Below, piece by piece: positions 8,399 to 18,151 of a stretch of 64,000 bases of DNA. The stretch lies in contig NZ_CP116413.1 of the NCBI RefSeq assembly GCF_030064675.1, positions 343,001 through 407,000 on the forward strand. Direction: 5' to 3'. The notes beneath the pieces are model-generated. The model was not told the DNA's origin. It was given only the letters and a program-made list of their open reading frames with translations, and ran no database searches. Both the position numbers and the translations under genes were made by a program. Positions within the stretch are counted from its first letter, which is position 1. Every line of letters begins with the position of its first letter. Source of the stretch: Crossiella sp. CA-258035 (GTDB lineage: Bacteria > Actinomycetota > Actinomycetes > Mycobacteriales > Pseudonocardiaceae).

Positions 8399-10708
8399 AT
8401 GGACCGCAAGCGCCTGCTCCGCAACCCGCTGATCTGGATCGTCGCGGCGTTGCTGCTCTACTACGCGTTCAGCGTCCTGCTCGATGACGCACGTGGCTTC
8501 TCCCAAGTAACCACGTCCAAGGTCATCGAGCAGCTGAAGAACGGCAACGTCAAGGAAGCGGTCCTCGAGGACAAGGAGCAACGGCTCCGCGTCAGCCTGA
8601 CCAACCCGGTCGACGGCAAGGACAAGCTGATCACCTACTTCCCCGCGCAGAGCGCGGACGACATCCTGGGCCAGCTGGAGAACGCCAAGGGCGTCACTGG
8701 CGGCTGGGACGTCAAGGTCACCCAGGAGTCCGTGCTCCTGCAGGCCCTCTTCTACCTGATACCGGCCGGCCTGCTGCTGCTGTTGTTCCTCTGGATGATG
8801 AACAACAGCCAGGGCGGCGGGAACCGGGTGCTCAACTTCGGCAAGTCCAAGGCCAAGCAGCTGTCCAAGGACATGCCCAAGACCACCTTCTCCGACGTCG
8901 CGGGCGCCGACGAGGCGGTGGAAGAGCTCTACGAGATCAAGGACTTCCTGCAGAACCCCGGCCGCTACCAGGCGCTCGGCGCGAAGATCCCCAAGGGCGT
9001 GCTGCTCTACGGGCCGCCCGGCACCGGCAAGACGCTGCTGGCCCGCGCGGTCGCCGGCGAGGCCGGCGTGCCGTTCTACTCGATCTCCGGTTCGGACTTC
9101 GTGGAGATGTTCGTCGGCGTCGGCGCCTCCCGGGTGCGCGACCTGTTCGAGCAGGCCAAGCAGAACGCGCCCTGCATCATCTTCGTCGACGAGATCGACG
9201 CGGTCGGCCGCCACCGTGGCGCCGGCCTCGGCGGCGGGCACGACGAGCGCGAGCAGACGCTGAACCAGCTGCTGGTGGAGATGGACGGCTTCGACTCCCG
9301 CGGCGGGATCATCCTGATCGCGGCGACCAACCGGCCGGACATCCTGGACCCCGCGCTGCTGCGTCCCGGCCGGTTCGACCGGCAGATCCCGGTGGCCGCC
9401 CCCGACATGCGCGGCCGTCGGCAGATCCTGCACGTGCACTCCAAGGGCAAGCCGCTGGACCCCGACGTGGACATGGACTCGCTGGCCAAGCGCACCGTGG
9501 GCTTCTCCGGCGCCGACCTGGCCAACGTGATCAACGAGGCCGCGCTGCTCACCGCCCGCCAGAACGGCACCCTGATCAACGCCGCCGCGCTGGAGGAGTC
9601 GGTGGACCGCGTGGTGGGCGGTCCGGCCCGCAAGAGCCGGATCATCTCCGAACGCGAGAAGAAGATCGCCGCCTACCACGAGGCAGGGCACGCGCTGGCC
9701 GCGTGGGCCATGCCCGACCTGGAGCCGGTCTACAAGGTCACCATCCTGCCCCGCGGTCGCACCGGCGGGCACGCGCTGGTCGTGCCCGAGGACGACAAGG
9801 AGCTGATGACCCGCTCGGAGATGATCGCCAGGCTGGTCTTCGCCCTCGGCGGCCGCGCGGCGGAGGAGCTCGTCTTCCACGAGCCCACCACCGGAGCCTC
9901 CAGCGACATCGAGCAGGCCACCAAGATCGCCCGCGCGATGGTCACCGAGTACGGCATGAGCTCCCGGCTGGGCGCGGTGAAGTACGGCAAGAACGAGGGC
10001 GAGCCGTTCCTCGGCCGCTCCATGGGCCACCAGGCCGACTACTCCCTCGAGGTCGCGCACGAGATCGACGAGGAGGTGCGCAAGCTCATCGAGGCCGCGC
10101 ACGACGAGGCCTGGGACGTGCTCAACACTTACCGGGACGTCCTGGACGACCTGACCCGCGAGCTGATCGAGCGGGAGACCCTCCAGCGCAAGGACCTGGA
10201 GCGGATCTTCGAGTCGGTGGAGAAGCGCCCGCGGATCACCCTGTTCAACGACTTCGGCGACCGCACCCCCTCGGACCGCCCGCCGATCAAGACCCCCGGC
10301 GAGCTGGCCAAGGAGCGCGGCGAGCCGTGGCCCCCGGTCCAGGAGGAGGCGCCCACCCCGGTCGCCACCGTCCCCGGCGGCAACGACCTGCCCGGCGGCC
10401 CGCCCTACCCGCAGCCGGAACCGGGTCCCAACGGCGCGCCCGCGCCGAACCCGAACCCGTACCCGCCGCAGCCGCCCACCGGCTGGTCGGCCCAGCCGAC
10501 CCAGCCGGTCCCCTCGGCGGGCCCGCCCTACTACGGCGCGCCCCCCGGCTGGACCCCGGCCACGGTGCCCGGCGGCCAGCAGTGGCCTGCCCAGCAGCCG
10601 CAGCCGGGCAGCCAGCCCGCCGAGCAGCCGCAGAACAAGCCGACGGACAACCGGGACGCCAGCACCACCCGGCCGATCGACTCCGAACCGCCGGACGGCA
10701 ACCGCTGA
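8399..10708 (+). CDS. ftsH: ATP-dependent zinc metalloprotease FtsH
   Basis: Membrane AAA+ protease that degrades misfolded membrane proteins and short-lived regulators. Order: N-terminal helix (about 10-27), extracytoplasmic domain, second helix (about 118-138), AAA module with Walker A GPPGTGKT (about 204-211) and [11 protein letters not shown], then the protease with HEAGH at 427-431. A long Pro/Gln-rich C-terminal tail (about 110 residues) resembles that of mycobacterial FtsH. ATG at 8399 was chosen because the helix follows directly, although in-frame codons extend upstream. The stop overlaps the start of folE. Confidence 0.96.
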   Translation: MDRKRLLRNPLIWIVAALLLYYAFSVLLDDARGFSQVTTSKVIEQLKNGNVKEAVLEDKEQRLRVSLTNPVDGKDKLITYFPAQSADDILGQLENAKGVTGGWDVKVTQESVLLQALFYLIPAGLLLLLFLWMMNNSQGGGNRVLNFGKSKAKQLSKDMPKTTFSDVAGADEAVEELYEIKDFLQNPGRYQALGAKIPKGVLLYGPPGTGKTLLARAVAGEAGVPFYSISGSDFVEMFVGVGASRVRDLFEQAKQNAPCIIFVDEIDAVGRHRGAGLGGGHDEREQTLNQLLVEMDGFDSRGGIILIAATNRPDILDPALLRPGRFDRQIPVAAPDMRGRRQILHVHSKGKPLDPDVDMDSLAKRTVGFSGADLANVINEAALLTARQNGTLINAAALEESVDRVVGGPARKSRIISEREKKIAAYHEAGHALAAWAMPDLEPVYKVTILPRGRTGGHALVVPEDDKELMTRSEMIARLVFALGGRAAEELVFHEPTTGASSDIEQATKIARAMVTEYGMSSRLGAVKYGKNEGEPFLGRSMGHQADYSLEVAHEIDEEVRKLIEAAHDEAWDVLNTYRDVLDDLTRELIERETLQRKDLERIFESVEKRPRITLFNDFGDRTPSDRPPIKTPGELAKERGEPWPPVQEEAPTPVATVPGGNDLPGGPPYPQPEPGPNGAPAPNPNPYPPQPPTGWSAQPTQPVPSAGPPYYGAPPGWTPATVPGGQQWPAQQPQPGSQPAEQPQNKPTDNRDASTTRPIDSEPPDGNR

Positions 10709-12273
10709 ACACGGACAAGCACCAAGGACGGCCCGCCTTCGACCACACCCGCGCGGAGGCGGCCGTCCGCGAACTGCTCCTGGCCTGTGGCGAGGACCCG
10801 GACCGGGATGGCCTCAAGGACACCCCGGCCCGGGTCGCCCGCGCCTACCGCGAGATGTTCGCGGGCCTGTACACCGAACCCGACTCGGTGCTGAACAAGA
10901 CCTTCGACGAGTCCCACGAGGAACTCGTGCTGGTCAAGGACATCCCGATGTACTCGACCTGCGTGCCGAGCAAGCAGACGGTCAACGCCGTCGGCGGCCG
11001 CAAGGCGGCCAGGGACGTCCGCGTCGGTGACCGGTTGTGGACGCTGGCCGACGGCAGGGTGCGGCAGACCGAGGTCACCGAGGTCACCGCCCGCCCGGCC
11101 CGTGAGCTGGTCGAGGTGACGACCGAGCAGGGGCGCTTCGTCCTGACCCCGGACCACCCCCTGGCGACCCCGGAGGGCTGGCAGGAGGCCAAGGACGTCG
11201 GCGGCAGCTACATCGAGTGGACGGCCGCTCGCAGCCTCAACCGCACTCGTTGGTCGGTGACGTCCGGATACGACTTCGGCTACGTCGTCGGCGCCGTGTG
11301 CGCTGACGGCTCGGTCGGCGCCCGGTCGGTGTCGTTGGTGGTCAACGACGAGGAGTACGCGAAGAAGTTCGCTGAGGCCCTCTGGTACGCCTTCCGGATC
11401 GACGCCCGGATCGAGCCGGTGGAGCGTCCGTCCGGCTACCTGCAGCGGATGGTCGGCGGCTACCGGGTTCGGGTCGGCTCCTCGTACCTGGCCGATCTGA
11501 TGCGTCAGTACGTCGGCGGTGACGCGCATCACCAGCGGCAGCGTTTCCCGCGGGTGGTGCTCAACGACCACGGCACCTTCGCGGGCTTCCTCGACGGCTA
11601 CGTGGACGGGGACGGCTGCCGGTCGAAGTACAGCAACGGCCGGACGGCGGTCAGCGCGAACGTGCCCTTCCTGGAGGACCTGGCGCAGATCACCGGCGCG
11701 CGGTTCTCACCGAAGGCTGACCGGGCCTCGCAGCTGTACATCGCGGACAGTTGGCTGAGCAGGCACGGCTTCCCCCAGGAGTCGCATCGGACCGACCTGG
11801 TCGAGTCGCGCTGGGTGAAGGTGGAGTCGGTCCGGCGGATCGAGGCGAGCGGGGCGAAGCCGTACACCGTGTACAGCTTCACCTGCGACCCGCATCCGAC
11901 CTTCCTGGTGGCCGGGCACCTGACGCACAACTGTGAGCACCACCTGGTGCCCTTCCACGGGGTCGCGCACGTCGGGTACATCCCGAACGCCCACGGCCGG
12001 GTCACCGGCCTGTCCAAGATCGCGCGGCTGGTCGACCTGTACGCCAAGCGGCCGCAGGTGCAGGAACGGCTGACCTCGCAGGTGGCCGACGCGGTGGTGC
12101 GCAAGCTGGATCCGCGCGGGGTGATCGTGGTGATGGAGGCCGAACACCTCTGCATGGCGATGCGCGGGATCCGGAAACCGGGGTCGCGCACCGTCACGTC
12201 AGCCGTTCGTGGTCTGCTGAAGACCTCGGCCTCCTCTCGGGCCGAGGCGCTGGAGCTGATCAAGGGACGGTGA
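10705..12273 (+). CDS. folE: GTP cyclohydrolase I interrupted by an intein
   Basis: First step of tetrahydrofolate synthesis, GTP to dihydroneopterin triphosphate. Residues 1-85 (ending IPMYST) and the part after 11931 (starting [10 protein letters not shown]) together form a normal 198-residue enzyme; the 324 residues between are an intein. Predicted zinc ligands are Cys86, His89 and Cys159 of the spliced protein (E. coli Cys110, His113, Cys181). There is no ATG, GTG or TTG near the expected start. CTG at 10705 overlaps the ftsH stop (CTGA) and gives the N-terminus expected from M. tuberculosis FolE, so I propose a CTG start by translational coupling. Confidence 0.93.
   Translation: MNTDKHQGRPAFDHTRAEAAVRELLLACGEDPDRDGLKDTPARVARAYREMFAGLYTEPDSVLNKTFDESHEELVLVKDIPMYSTCVPSKQTVNAVGGRKAARDVRVGDRLWTLADGRVRQTEVTEVTARPARELVEVTTEQGRFVLTPDHPLATPEGWQEAKDVGGSYIEWTAARSLNRTRWSVTSGYDFGYVVGAVCADGSVGARSVSLVVNDEEYAKKFAEALWYAFRIDARIEPVERPSGYLQRMVGGYRVRVGSSYLADLMRQYVGGDAHHQRQRFPRVVLNDHGTFAGFLDGYVDGDGCRSKYSNGRTAVSANVPFLEDLAQITGARFSPKADRASQLYIADSWLSRHGFPQESHRTDLVESRWVKVESVRRIEASGAKPYTVYSFTCDPHPTFLVAGHLTHNCEHHLVPFHGVAHVGYIPNAHGRVTGLSKIARLVDLYAKRPQVQERLTSQVADAVVRKLDPRGVIVVMEAEHLCMAMRGIRKPGSRTVTSAVRGLLKTSASSRAEALELIKGR
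10960..11931 (+). mobile_element. Intein with LAGLIDADG homing endonuclease in FolE
   Basis: A 324-residue in-frame insert starting with Cys1 and ending His323-Asn324, followed by Cys+1, as required for class 1 protein splicing. Block A follows Cys1 ([11 protein letters not shown]), block B has T63 and H66 (TPDH), and block G is VAGHLTHN. Between them lie two LAGLIDADG-type helices, about 107-119 (ADG) and 207-220 (DGD), so homing activity is plausible. The +1 cysteine is the zinc ligand of FolE, so no active enzyme can exist before splicing. The reading frame is intact with no stop. Confidence 0.95.
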
Positions 12274-13163
12274 ACGTGATGGGAGCGGCGCTGCATCGGC
12301 TGCTGCCCGACCCCGGCCGGTGTGTCGTCATGGGCGTGGTCAACGTGACCCCGGACTCCTTCTCCGACGGTGGCCGCTACCTGGACACCGCGGACGCGGT
12401 GGCCCACGGCATCGAGATGCACCGCAGGGGGGCGGACCTCGTCGACGTCGGCGGGGAGTCCACCCGGCCGGGTGCGGAGCGGGTGGCGCCGGAGGTGGAG
12501 GCGGCCAGGGTGGTGCCGGTGATCCGGGAGCTGGCCGCCGAGGGTGTGCTGGTCAGTGTGGACACCATGCGCGCCGAGGTGGCGGTGGCCGCGCTGGCGG
12601 CGGGGGCGAGCATCGTCAACGACGTCTCCGGCGGGCTGGCCGACGAGCGGATGGCCTCGGTGGTCGCCGAGGCCGGCGTGCCGTGGATCCTGATGCACTG
12701 GCGCGGGCACAGCGCCGGCATGGACCTGCTGGCCAGCTACCGGGACGTGGTCGCCGACGTGCGCGCCGAGCTCTCCGCCAGGGTGGACGCGGCACTGGCC
12801 GCCGGGGTGGCCCCGGAGGCGCTGGTGATCGACCCCGGGCTGGGTTTCGCCAAGACCGACCGGCACAACTGGGCCCTGCTGCAACACCTGGACCAGCTCA
12901 TCGACCTGGGCTTCCCGGTGCTGGTCGGCGCTTCCCGCAAGCGGTTCCTGGGTAGCCTGCTGGCCGGGCCCGGCGGTTCGCCGCGCAGCCCGGACGGCCG
13001 CGAGGCGGCCACCTCCGCGGTCTCCGCGCTGGCCGCCGCGGCCGGGGCGTGGGGGGTGCGGGTGCACGACGTGCACGGATCACTGGACGCGGTCGCGGTG
13101 GCCTCGGCCTGGGCCCGTGGCGGCGTGCGCGCGCCGGTCACGGCGGAGAAGGGGGATCGGTGA
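12270..13163 (+). CDS. folP: Dihydropteroate synthase
   Basis: Joins dihydropterin pyrophosphate and p-aminobenzoate to dihydropteroate and is the sulfonamide target. TIM-barrel motifs are intact: [11 protein letters not shown] at the N-terminus, the GGESTRPGA pterin loop, DPGLGFAKT and the phosphate-binding GASRKRFLG. Length 297. GTG at 12270 overlaps the folE stop by 4 bases (GTGA), implying coupled translation; ATG at 12279 is an alternative start. Confidence 0.96.
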   Translation: MNVMGAALHRLLPDPGRCVVMGVVNVTPDSFSDGGRYLDTADAVAHGIEMHRRGADLVDVGGESTRPGAERVAPEVEAARVVPVIRELAAEGVLVSVDTMRAEVAVAALAAGASIVNDVSGGLADERMASVVAEAGVPWILMHWRGHSAGMDLLASYRDVVADVRAELSARVDAALAAGVAPEALVIDPGLGFAKTDRHNWALLQHLDQLIDLGFPVLVGASRKRFLGSLLAGPGGSPRSPDGREAATSAVSALAAAAGAWGVRVHDVHGSLDAVAVASAWARGGVRAPVTAEKGDR

Positions 13164-13549
13164 CCGACCGGATCACGCTGACCGGCCTGCGGGTGCGCGG
13201 GCACCACGGCGTCTTCGAGCACGAGAAGCGGGACGGCCAGGACTTCCTGATCGACATCACGGTGTGGCTGGACCTGGACGTGGCGGCCGAGACCGACGAC
13301 CTGGCCGACACCCTGGACTACGGCGCGCTGGCCCAGCGGGCCGCCGCGATCGTCGGCGGCGAGCCGTGCGACCTGATCGAGACGGTGGCCGCGCGGGTGG
13401 TCGACGAGGTGATGACCGACCGGCGGGCGCACGCCGCCGAGGTCACCGTGCACAAGCCGTCCGCGCCGATCCCGCTGACCTTCGCCGATGTCGCGGTCAC
13501 CGCCCGGCGGTCCCGCCGGGCCCGCGGCAAAACGGCCATGGACTTCTGA
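13160..13549 (+). CDS. folB: Dihydroneopterin aldolase
   Basis: Converts dihydroneopterin to 6-hydroxymethyl-dihydropterin and glycolaldehyde. The short tunnelling fold shows the typical [11 protein letters not shown] start and a late [10 protein letters not shown] strand with the conserved lysine. It has 129 residues. GTG at 13160 overlaps the folP stop as GTGA; an upstream extension in the same frame only shadows folP. Confidence 0.95.
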   Translation: MTDRITLTGLRVRGHHGVFEHEKRDGQDFLIDITVWLDLDVAAETDDLADTLDYGALAQRAAAIVGGEPCDLIETVAARVVDEVMTDRRAHAAEVTVHKPSAPIPLTFADVAVTARRSRRARGKTAMDF

Positions 13550-13553
13550 GCCG

Positions 13554-14051
13554 ATGAGCGCCGCGGTGCTCTCCCTCGGCTCGAACCTGGGGGACCGGCT
13601 CGGTCACCTCCAGTTCGCCGTGGACGGCTTCGGCGCGGCGGTGCGGGCGGTGTCGCCGGTCTACGAGACCGCCCCGTGGGGCGTGACCGACCAGGACGAC
13701 TTCCTCAACGCGGTGCTGCTGGTCGAAGATCCGGCCACCGACGAGTGGGGGTGGCTGCGCCGTGGTCAGGAACTGGAGAATGCGGCCGGCCGGGTCCGGA
13801 CCCTGCGGTGGGGGCCGCGGACCCTGGACGTCGACGTGGTGACCGTCCACGGGGTGCGTTCGGCGCACCCCGACCTGCTGCTGCCGCATCCGGGCACCCC
13901 GGAGCGGGCCACCGTGCTCGCGCCCTGGCTGGACGTCGAGCCCGCCGCGGTCCTGCCCGGCCACGGCCCGGTCGCCGCGCTGCTGGCCGCGCTGTCGCTG
14001 GACGGGGTGCGCAGGCGGGACGATCTTCCGCTCACGCTCCCGCCGGCGTAG
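13554..14051 (+). CDS. folK: 2-amino-4-hydroxy-6-hydroxymethyldihydropteridine pyrophosphokinase
   Basis: Transfers pyrophosphate from ATP to hydroxymethyl-dihydropterin, supplying the FolP substrate. The signatures LSLGSNLGDR, the PVYETAPWG stretch and RWGPRTLDVDVV with its metal-binding aspartates are all present. Its 165 residues are typical. ATG at 13554 lies 4 bases after the folB stop. It completes the folE-P-B-K run. Confidence 0.96.
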   Translation: MSAAVLSLGSNLGDRLGHLQFAVDGFGAAVRAVSPVYETAPWGVTDQDDFLNAVLLVEDPATDEWGWLRRGQELENAAGRVRTLRWGPRTLDVDVVTVHGVRSAHPDLLLPHPGTPERATVLAPWLDVEPAAVLPGHGPVAALLAALSLDGVRRRDDLPLTLPPA

Positions 14052-14060
14052 GAGGCCGAG

Positions 14061-15461
14061 GTGACGCACCACCGCCCCGGTGAGGCCGTGCTGCTCGCGG
14101 AGTCCGCCCTGCGGTCCGCGCGGTCGCTGGCCGAGCGGGGCAAGGACGCCGAGGCCGAGGCGGTGTGCCGGGAGGGCCTGACCGAGCTGCCCGGTTCGCT
14201 CTCCGAGGAGACCGACCGGCTGCGGGTGGAGCTGCTCGAACTGCTCCTGCTGCTCACCGAACCGCGCTGGAGCCGCAGCCCGGAGTACCGCGCGGCCAAC
14301 CCGGTGGAGCGCTGGGCCGCCGACGCCGAGGCCGCCGCGGCCCGGATCGGCGACCTCCAGCTGCGGATCAGGGCGGCCTCGGTGGCCGGCCGGGTGCTGC
14401 ACCGCACCCAGGGCGTGGAGGCGGCGCTGGCCGTGCAGCGGCGGGCGGTGGAGCTGGCCAGCCAGAGCGGGGACGCGGTGGTGCAGTTCCTCACCCTGTC
14501 CGCCTACGGCCGGGAGCTGACCAAGCGGGACCTGCGGGCCGGGCTGGCGGTGCTGCTGGAGGCGGAGAAACGGGCCAAGGCCAGCCCGGAGATCACCGGC
14601 AGCCGGTCCACGGTGCTGCGCGGGGCGTTCCGGCGGACCGAGCTGGAGATCGGCGTCGGCGAGTTCGACGCGGGCTACCTGGGCATCGCCAAGACCAGGC
14701 TGGAGTTCGTGGCGGCCCGGCTGCGCGCCGAGCCGGAGTCGGCCTCGCTGCTGCCCATCGCGCTGAACCACCTGGCCAAGGCGCAGCTGGCGATCGGGCT
14801 GTGGGACCCGGCCGCGGACACCCTGACCGAGGCGGTCGGGCTGGGCGACGGCGCGCCGGATCCGTGGCACGCCTACAACCTGGCGCTGTTCGGCCGGTTG
14901 CGGGTGGAGCTGGGCGACCTGGCCGCCGGGGTGCACGTGCTGGAGTCGGCGTGGGCGGAGACGAACCGCACGCCCTCGATGACCGTGGCCACCCTGGTGT
15001 GCAACCTCTACGCCGAGGGCCTGCTGCTCACCGCGGGCCGCCGGGCGGACGTGCTGGGCGCGGTGGAGGAGCTGCTGGCGGCCAACCTGGAGCGCTGCCA
15101 GCGGGTGTCCATGGTGCGCAGCGAGGTGCTGGCGCACTCGCTGCTGGCCCGGCTGCACCTGGCCATGGACGAGCTGCCGCAGGCGCACGCGGCCAGCGCG
15201 GCCGCGGTCGAGCTCTACGCCAGGCGCGGCCCGCTGCCCACGGTGCGCGGCGAGGAGGTCCTGTACTGGCACGCGGAGACGCAGCGGCGGTCCGGGCGCG
15301 CCGACGCCGCGGTGGAGACCTTGTCCCGCGCCCGGCAGCTGGTGCGGGCCAAGGCGAACTCGCTGGACCCGGAGCTGCGCGAGTTCTTCCTGGCGGTGCC
15401 GCTGAACCAGCGCATCGCCGAGCCGATGGCCGGGGTGGCCGAGGGAATGGGGAGCATATGA
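14061..15461 (+). CDS. Helical-repeat (TPR-like) protein of unknown function
   Basis: This 466-residue cytoplasmic protein has no signal peptide or membrane segment. It is almost entirely alpha-helical, with repeating Ala/Leu-rich helix pairs (for example the region of VAGRVLHRTQGVEAALAVQ), as in tetratricopeptide or MalT-like scaffolds. I see no catalytic motif. GTG at 14061 has a good AGGAGG five bases upstream, and its stop overlaps the next start (ATGA), placing it at the end of the folate operon. No equivalent in M. tuberculosis at this point. Confidence 0.7.
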   Translation: MTHHRPGEAVLLAESALRSARSLAERGKDAEAEAVCREGLTELPGSLSEETDRLRVELLELLLLLTEPRWSRSPEYRAANPVERWAADAEAAAARIGDLQLRIRAASVAGRVLHRTQGVEAALAVQRRAVELASQSGDAVVQFLTLSAYGRELTKRDLRAGLAVLLEAEKRAKASPEITGSRSTVLRGAFRRTELEIGVGEFDAGYLGIAKTRLEFVAARLRAEPESASLLPIALNHLAKAQLAIGLWDPAADTLTEAVGLGDGAPDPWHAYNLALFGRLRVELGDLAAGVHVLESAWAETNRTPSMTVATLVCNLYAEGLLLTAGRRADVLGAVEELLAANLERCQRVSMVRSEVLAHSLLARLHLAMDELPQAHAASAAAVELYARRGPLPTVRGEEVLYWHAETQRRSGRADAAVETLSRARQLVRAKANSLDPELREFFLAVPLNQRIAEPMAGVAEGMGSI

Positions 15462-15916
15462 GGTTCACCAGGGCCCGCGACCTCGTCGTGCCGGGGCTGG
15501 TGCTCGCGGTTGTGGTCTATCTCGCACTGCGCTTGGCCTACGGCTACGTGCCCAGGGTGCCGGTGCTGGCCGGGGTCACCCTGCTGCCGGTCGCGCTCGG
15601 CGAGCTCTGGTGGGGGTTCGTGCTGCGCGGCCGGATCCAGCGCCGTCCGCACGCCCGTGTGCTGGAACCGTTGGTGGCCGCCCGCTCGGTCGCGCTGGCC
15701 AAGGCGTCCTCGCTGGCGGGGGCGGTGCTGCTCGGGGTGTGGCTGGGCATGATCGCCTACCTGCTGCCGTTGCAGGGGCAGCTGGCCGCGGCCGAGAACG
15801 ACCTCGTGCCCGCGGTGCTGGGCGCGGTCAGCGCGGCCGCGTTGATCGCCGCCGGGCTGTGGCTGGAGCACTGCTGCCGCACGCCTGACCTGCCGGAGGA
15901 CCGGGACGCACCGTGA
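15458..15916 (+). CDS. Membrane protein, DUF3180 family
   Basis: 152 residues with four hydrophobic segments (about 9-27, 32-52, 76-100, 114-132) and a short acidic tail. It matches the small actinobacterial DUF3180 family, which regularly follows folK (Rv3605c position). Function unknown. The start overlaps the previous stop as ATGA, so it is translated with the folate operon. Confidence 0.87.
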   Translation: MRFTRARDLVVPGLVLAVVVYLALRLAYGYVPRVPVLAGVTLLPVALGELWWGFVLRGRIQRRPHARVLEPLVAARSVALAKASSLAGAVLLGVWLGMIAYLLPLQGQLAAAENDLVPAVLGAVSAAALIAAGLWLEHCCRTPDLPEDRDAP

Positions 15917-16012
15917 TGGTGAGATCGCTGTCCGTTGATTTTTTCGTCCCCGGATCGACTTCATTACCAATCCGGAACCTGGTGGACAGGTCTCGAACGG
16001 ATAACTCCCGGG

Positions 16013-16018
16013 TACCGT
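16013..16018 (+). promoter_or_regulatory. Candidate -10 element, leaderless DUF6779 mRNA
   Basis: TACCGT, 7 bases before the ATG at 16026, which has no ribosome binding site. Confidence 0.55.
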
Positions 16019-16025
16019 AGGGGCC

Positions 16026-17699
16026 ATGAACGGCCGCAGCGACTCGACCGCCGAGCCTCGCAGCACGGCCCGCGGTAACGGATTCCTGCTGCTCGGAGCG
16101 GTTCTGCTCCTGGCGGCGACCGCCGCGGCAGTGCTCGTGGTCAGCGACGATGCCCGATGGTTGCGGCTGGGCGTGGTCGCGGCCCTGTGGGCGGCCCTGG
16201 TCGGCGCCTTCGCCGCCGCGCGGTACCGCAAGCAGGCGGGCGAGCGGGCCCAGCGCGCCGAGGAGCTGCACCGGGTCTACGAGCTGGAGCTGGAGTGCGA
16301 GGTCGCCGCCCGGCGCGAGTACGAGCTCGACTTCGAGGCCAAGACCAGGGAGCGGATCGAGGCGGAGTCCCGCAGCGACCTGGACGACCTGCGCAAGGAG
16401 CTGCGCGCGCTGCGGGAGAACCTGGAAGCGCTGCTGGGCGGTGAGGTGCTGGTCGAACGGGTGGCCTTACGCGCCGAGTCGACCCGCATGCGCTCCCTGC
16501 CCGACCAGTCCCGCCGCCTGGCCATCTCCGACCGCTCCGACCGGGTCATCGCCTCTGCCGAGGAGCGCATCCGCAAGATCACCGCGGGCACGGTGGAGCC
16601 GGTCCGCGCGCAGGCCACCCGGCAGGAGGAGAGCACCCAGCTGATCCCCGCGGTGCGCCCCGAGCGCAAGGAGCAGCCGCCCGCGGAAGTCCGCGCCGAC
16701 GCCGCCCGCACCGCCTTCGTGTCCAAGGAGGCCGTGCGCGCCGAGGCGCAGCGCCGGGAGAACCGCCCGGCCGCCCCGCAGCGCCAGCACGTGCCGCCGC
16801 GCAAGCAGACCACCCCGGAACCCAGCCGCCCCGACGTGCAGCGGGACCGGCAGCAGCCGCGCCGCGAACCCGAACGCCGTGAGCCGGAGCGCCGCGAGCC
16901 GGAACCGGCCTTCGCCGAGACCGCCCGGCTGACCAGGCAGGCCCAGCCGCAGCCGCCGGCCCAGCCCCAGCAGGCCAAGCCCCAGCCCGCGCAGCGCCCG
17001 GAGTTCCGCCGTCCGGAACCGGCCAGCGCCTCCATAGTGGCCGAGCTGGACGGCGGCGCGTCCACCTGGACCGAGACCCCGCCCGCTCGGCCGTCGCGCC
17101 CGGAACCCGCGGTGACCCGCGGCGAGGTGATCGGCAGTGGCCAGGTGCAGCGTCCGGCCCAGCCCGCGCGCCCGGCCGAGCGCCCCGAGGTGCTGCCCAC
17201 CGTCGGTGATCGTCACCCCGGAACCGGTCAGCCGTCGGTGATCGACCAGACTGAGGCGGTGGCCCGTCGCTACCGTCCCGACCCGGAACCCAACGAGCCC
17301 GCCGCGACCCCGTCCTGGGCGTTCGACGCCGGCTCCCCGTCGACCGGCTCCTCCTGGGACGCCGAGTCCACTGGCCGCCGCCGCAAGCCCGAGGGCGAGG
17401 AACCCCAGGGCCGCAGGCGCAAACCCGAGTACGAGGAGCCCCCGGCCACCGCCGCGGGCCGCCGCCGCAAGCCAGAACCGGAACCCGAGCCCGAGGACGC
17501 CGGTGGCGGTCGCCGCCGCAAGCCGGAGAGCTCCTGGGACGCCATGGGCGGCTGGAACCCCGAACTCTCCGACGACGCGGGCCGTCCCCGGGTGGACCCG
17601 GACACCGGCGCGCACGGCGGTGGCGGCAAGTCCGTCAGCGAGCTGCTGGCCGCGCACGGCAACACCGAGCCACCGCGCCGCCGCCGTCGCAAGGACTAG
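16026..17699 (+). CDS. Two-helix membrane protein with coiled coil and repetitive tail (DUF6779-like)
   Basis: Two membrane helices (about 20-40 and 45-62) are followed by a charged coiled coil (about 68-140) and a disordered tail rich in Pro, Arg, Gln and Glu. The tail contains four copies of GRRRKPE. It corresponds in position and composition to Rv3604c, an Ala/Arg/Pro-rich membrane protein. Function unknown; the layout suggests a membrane-tethered scaffold. A leaderless ATG at 16026 lies 7 bases after TACCGT. Codon 148 (16467-16469) is the rare TTA, so tRNA-Leu(UAA) supply could limit it. Confidence 0.8.
   Translation: MNGRSDSTAEPRSTARGNGFLLLGAVLLLAATAAAVLVVSDDARWLRLGVVAALWAALVGAFAAARYRKQAGERAQRAEELHRVYELELECEVAARREYELDFEAKTRERIEAESRSDLDDLRKELRALRENLEALLGGEVLVERVALRAESTRMRSLPDQSRRLAISDRSDRVIASAEERIRKITAGTVEPVRAQATRQEESTQLIPAVRPERKEQPPAEVRADAARTAFVSKEAVRAEAQRRENRPAAPQRQHVPPRKQTTPEPSRPDVQRDRQQPRREPERREPERREPEPAFAETARLTRQAQPQPPAQPQQAKPQPAQRPEFRRPEPASASIVAELDGGASTWTETPPARPSRPEPAVTRGEVIGSGQVQRPAQPARPAERPEVLPTVGDRHPGTGQPSVIDQTEAVARRYRPDPEPNEPAATPSWAFDAGSPSTGSSWDAESTGRRRKPEGEEPQGRRRKPEYEEPPATAAGRRRKPEPEPEPEDAGGGRRRKPESSWDAMGGWNPELSDDAGRPRVDPDTGAHGGGGKSVSELLAAHGNTEPPRRRRRKD
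17347..17535 (+). repeat. Four GRRRKPE-encoding repeats in the DUF6779 tail
   Basis: The coded motif GRRRKPE recurs four times at spacings of 13 to 21 residues, separated by Glu/Pro-rich linkers. The basic clusters could bind nucleic acid, lipid or acidic polymers. The DNA repeats are imperfect, so this is a protein repeat rather than a mobile one. Confidence 0.8.
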
Positions 17700-18151
17700 T
17701 CGGCGCTCTCCAGCGTCAGCGCCGCCGCGCAGGCGGCGAGATCACCGTGCAGCCGCCGCTGTTCCGCGCTCGTCAGTGGCGTGAGCATCCGCCGCTCGAC
17801 CGCGCGCACCGCCACGCTGGCCCGGCGCAGGTGCTCGCGCCCGGCCGTGGTGAGCTCGGTGGGTAGCGCCCGGCCGTGCGGCGCGCTGGCCGGGCGGGTG
17901 ACCAGGCCGCGTTCCTGCAGGCCGCGCAGCACCCCGTTCATGGACTGGCGGGTGACGAACGCACCGCGGGCCAGCTCGGCGTTGGACAGCCCTGGGCGCT
18001 GACCGAGCAGTTCGAGGCAGGCGTACTGCGGCACGGTGAGCTCCAGTGGCCGCAGCGCGGCGTCCATCCCGGCGCGCAGCGCGGCGGCGGCCTGCTTGAG
18101 CGCGTAACCCACCGACTCCGTCAGCTCGCCGACCGGTTCCCCTTGACTCAT
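17696..18151 (-). CDS. MarR-family transcriptional regulator
   Basis: A 151-residue winged-helix regulator: the dimer helix comes first, then the recognition region LSNAELARGAFVTRQSMNGVLRGLQERGLV and the wing with the conserved D/H-G-R (PHGRALPTELT). It is divergent from a VOC gene with only 57 bases between, and a long inverted repeat fills the gap, so it likely represses both. ATG at 18151 chosen; ATG at 18169 is possible. Its stop interlocks with that of DUF6779 (CTAG). Confidence 0.9.
   Translation of the reverse strand: MSQGEPVGELTESVGYALKQAAAALRAGMDAALRPLELTVPQYACLELLGQRPGLSNAELARGAFVTRQSMNGVLRGLQERGLVTRPASAPHGRALPTELTTAGREHLRRASVAVRAVERRMLTPLTSAEQRRLHGDLAACAAALTLESAD

Noticed and set aside
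13497-15272. 591-codon minus-strand frame opposite folK and the helical-repeat gene
   Set aside because: Composition is an antisense artefact (Arg/Gln/His-rich) and overlaps the conserved folK entirely.
17347-17535. CRISPR-like array in the DUF6779 tail
   Set aside because: Repeats are short, imperfect at the DNA level and in frame; they encode a protein repeat.
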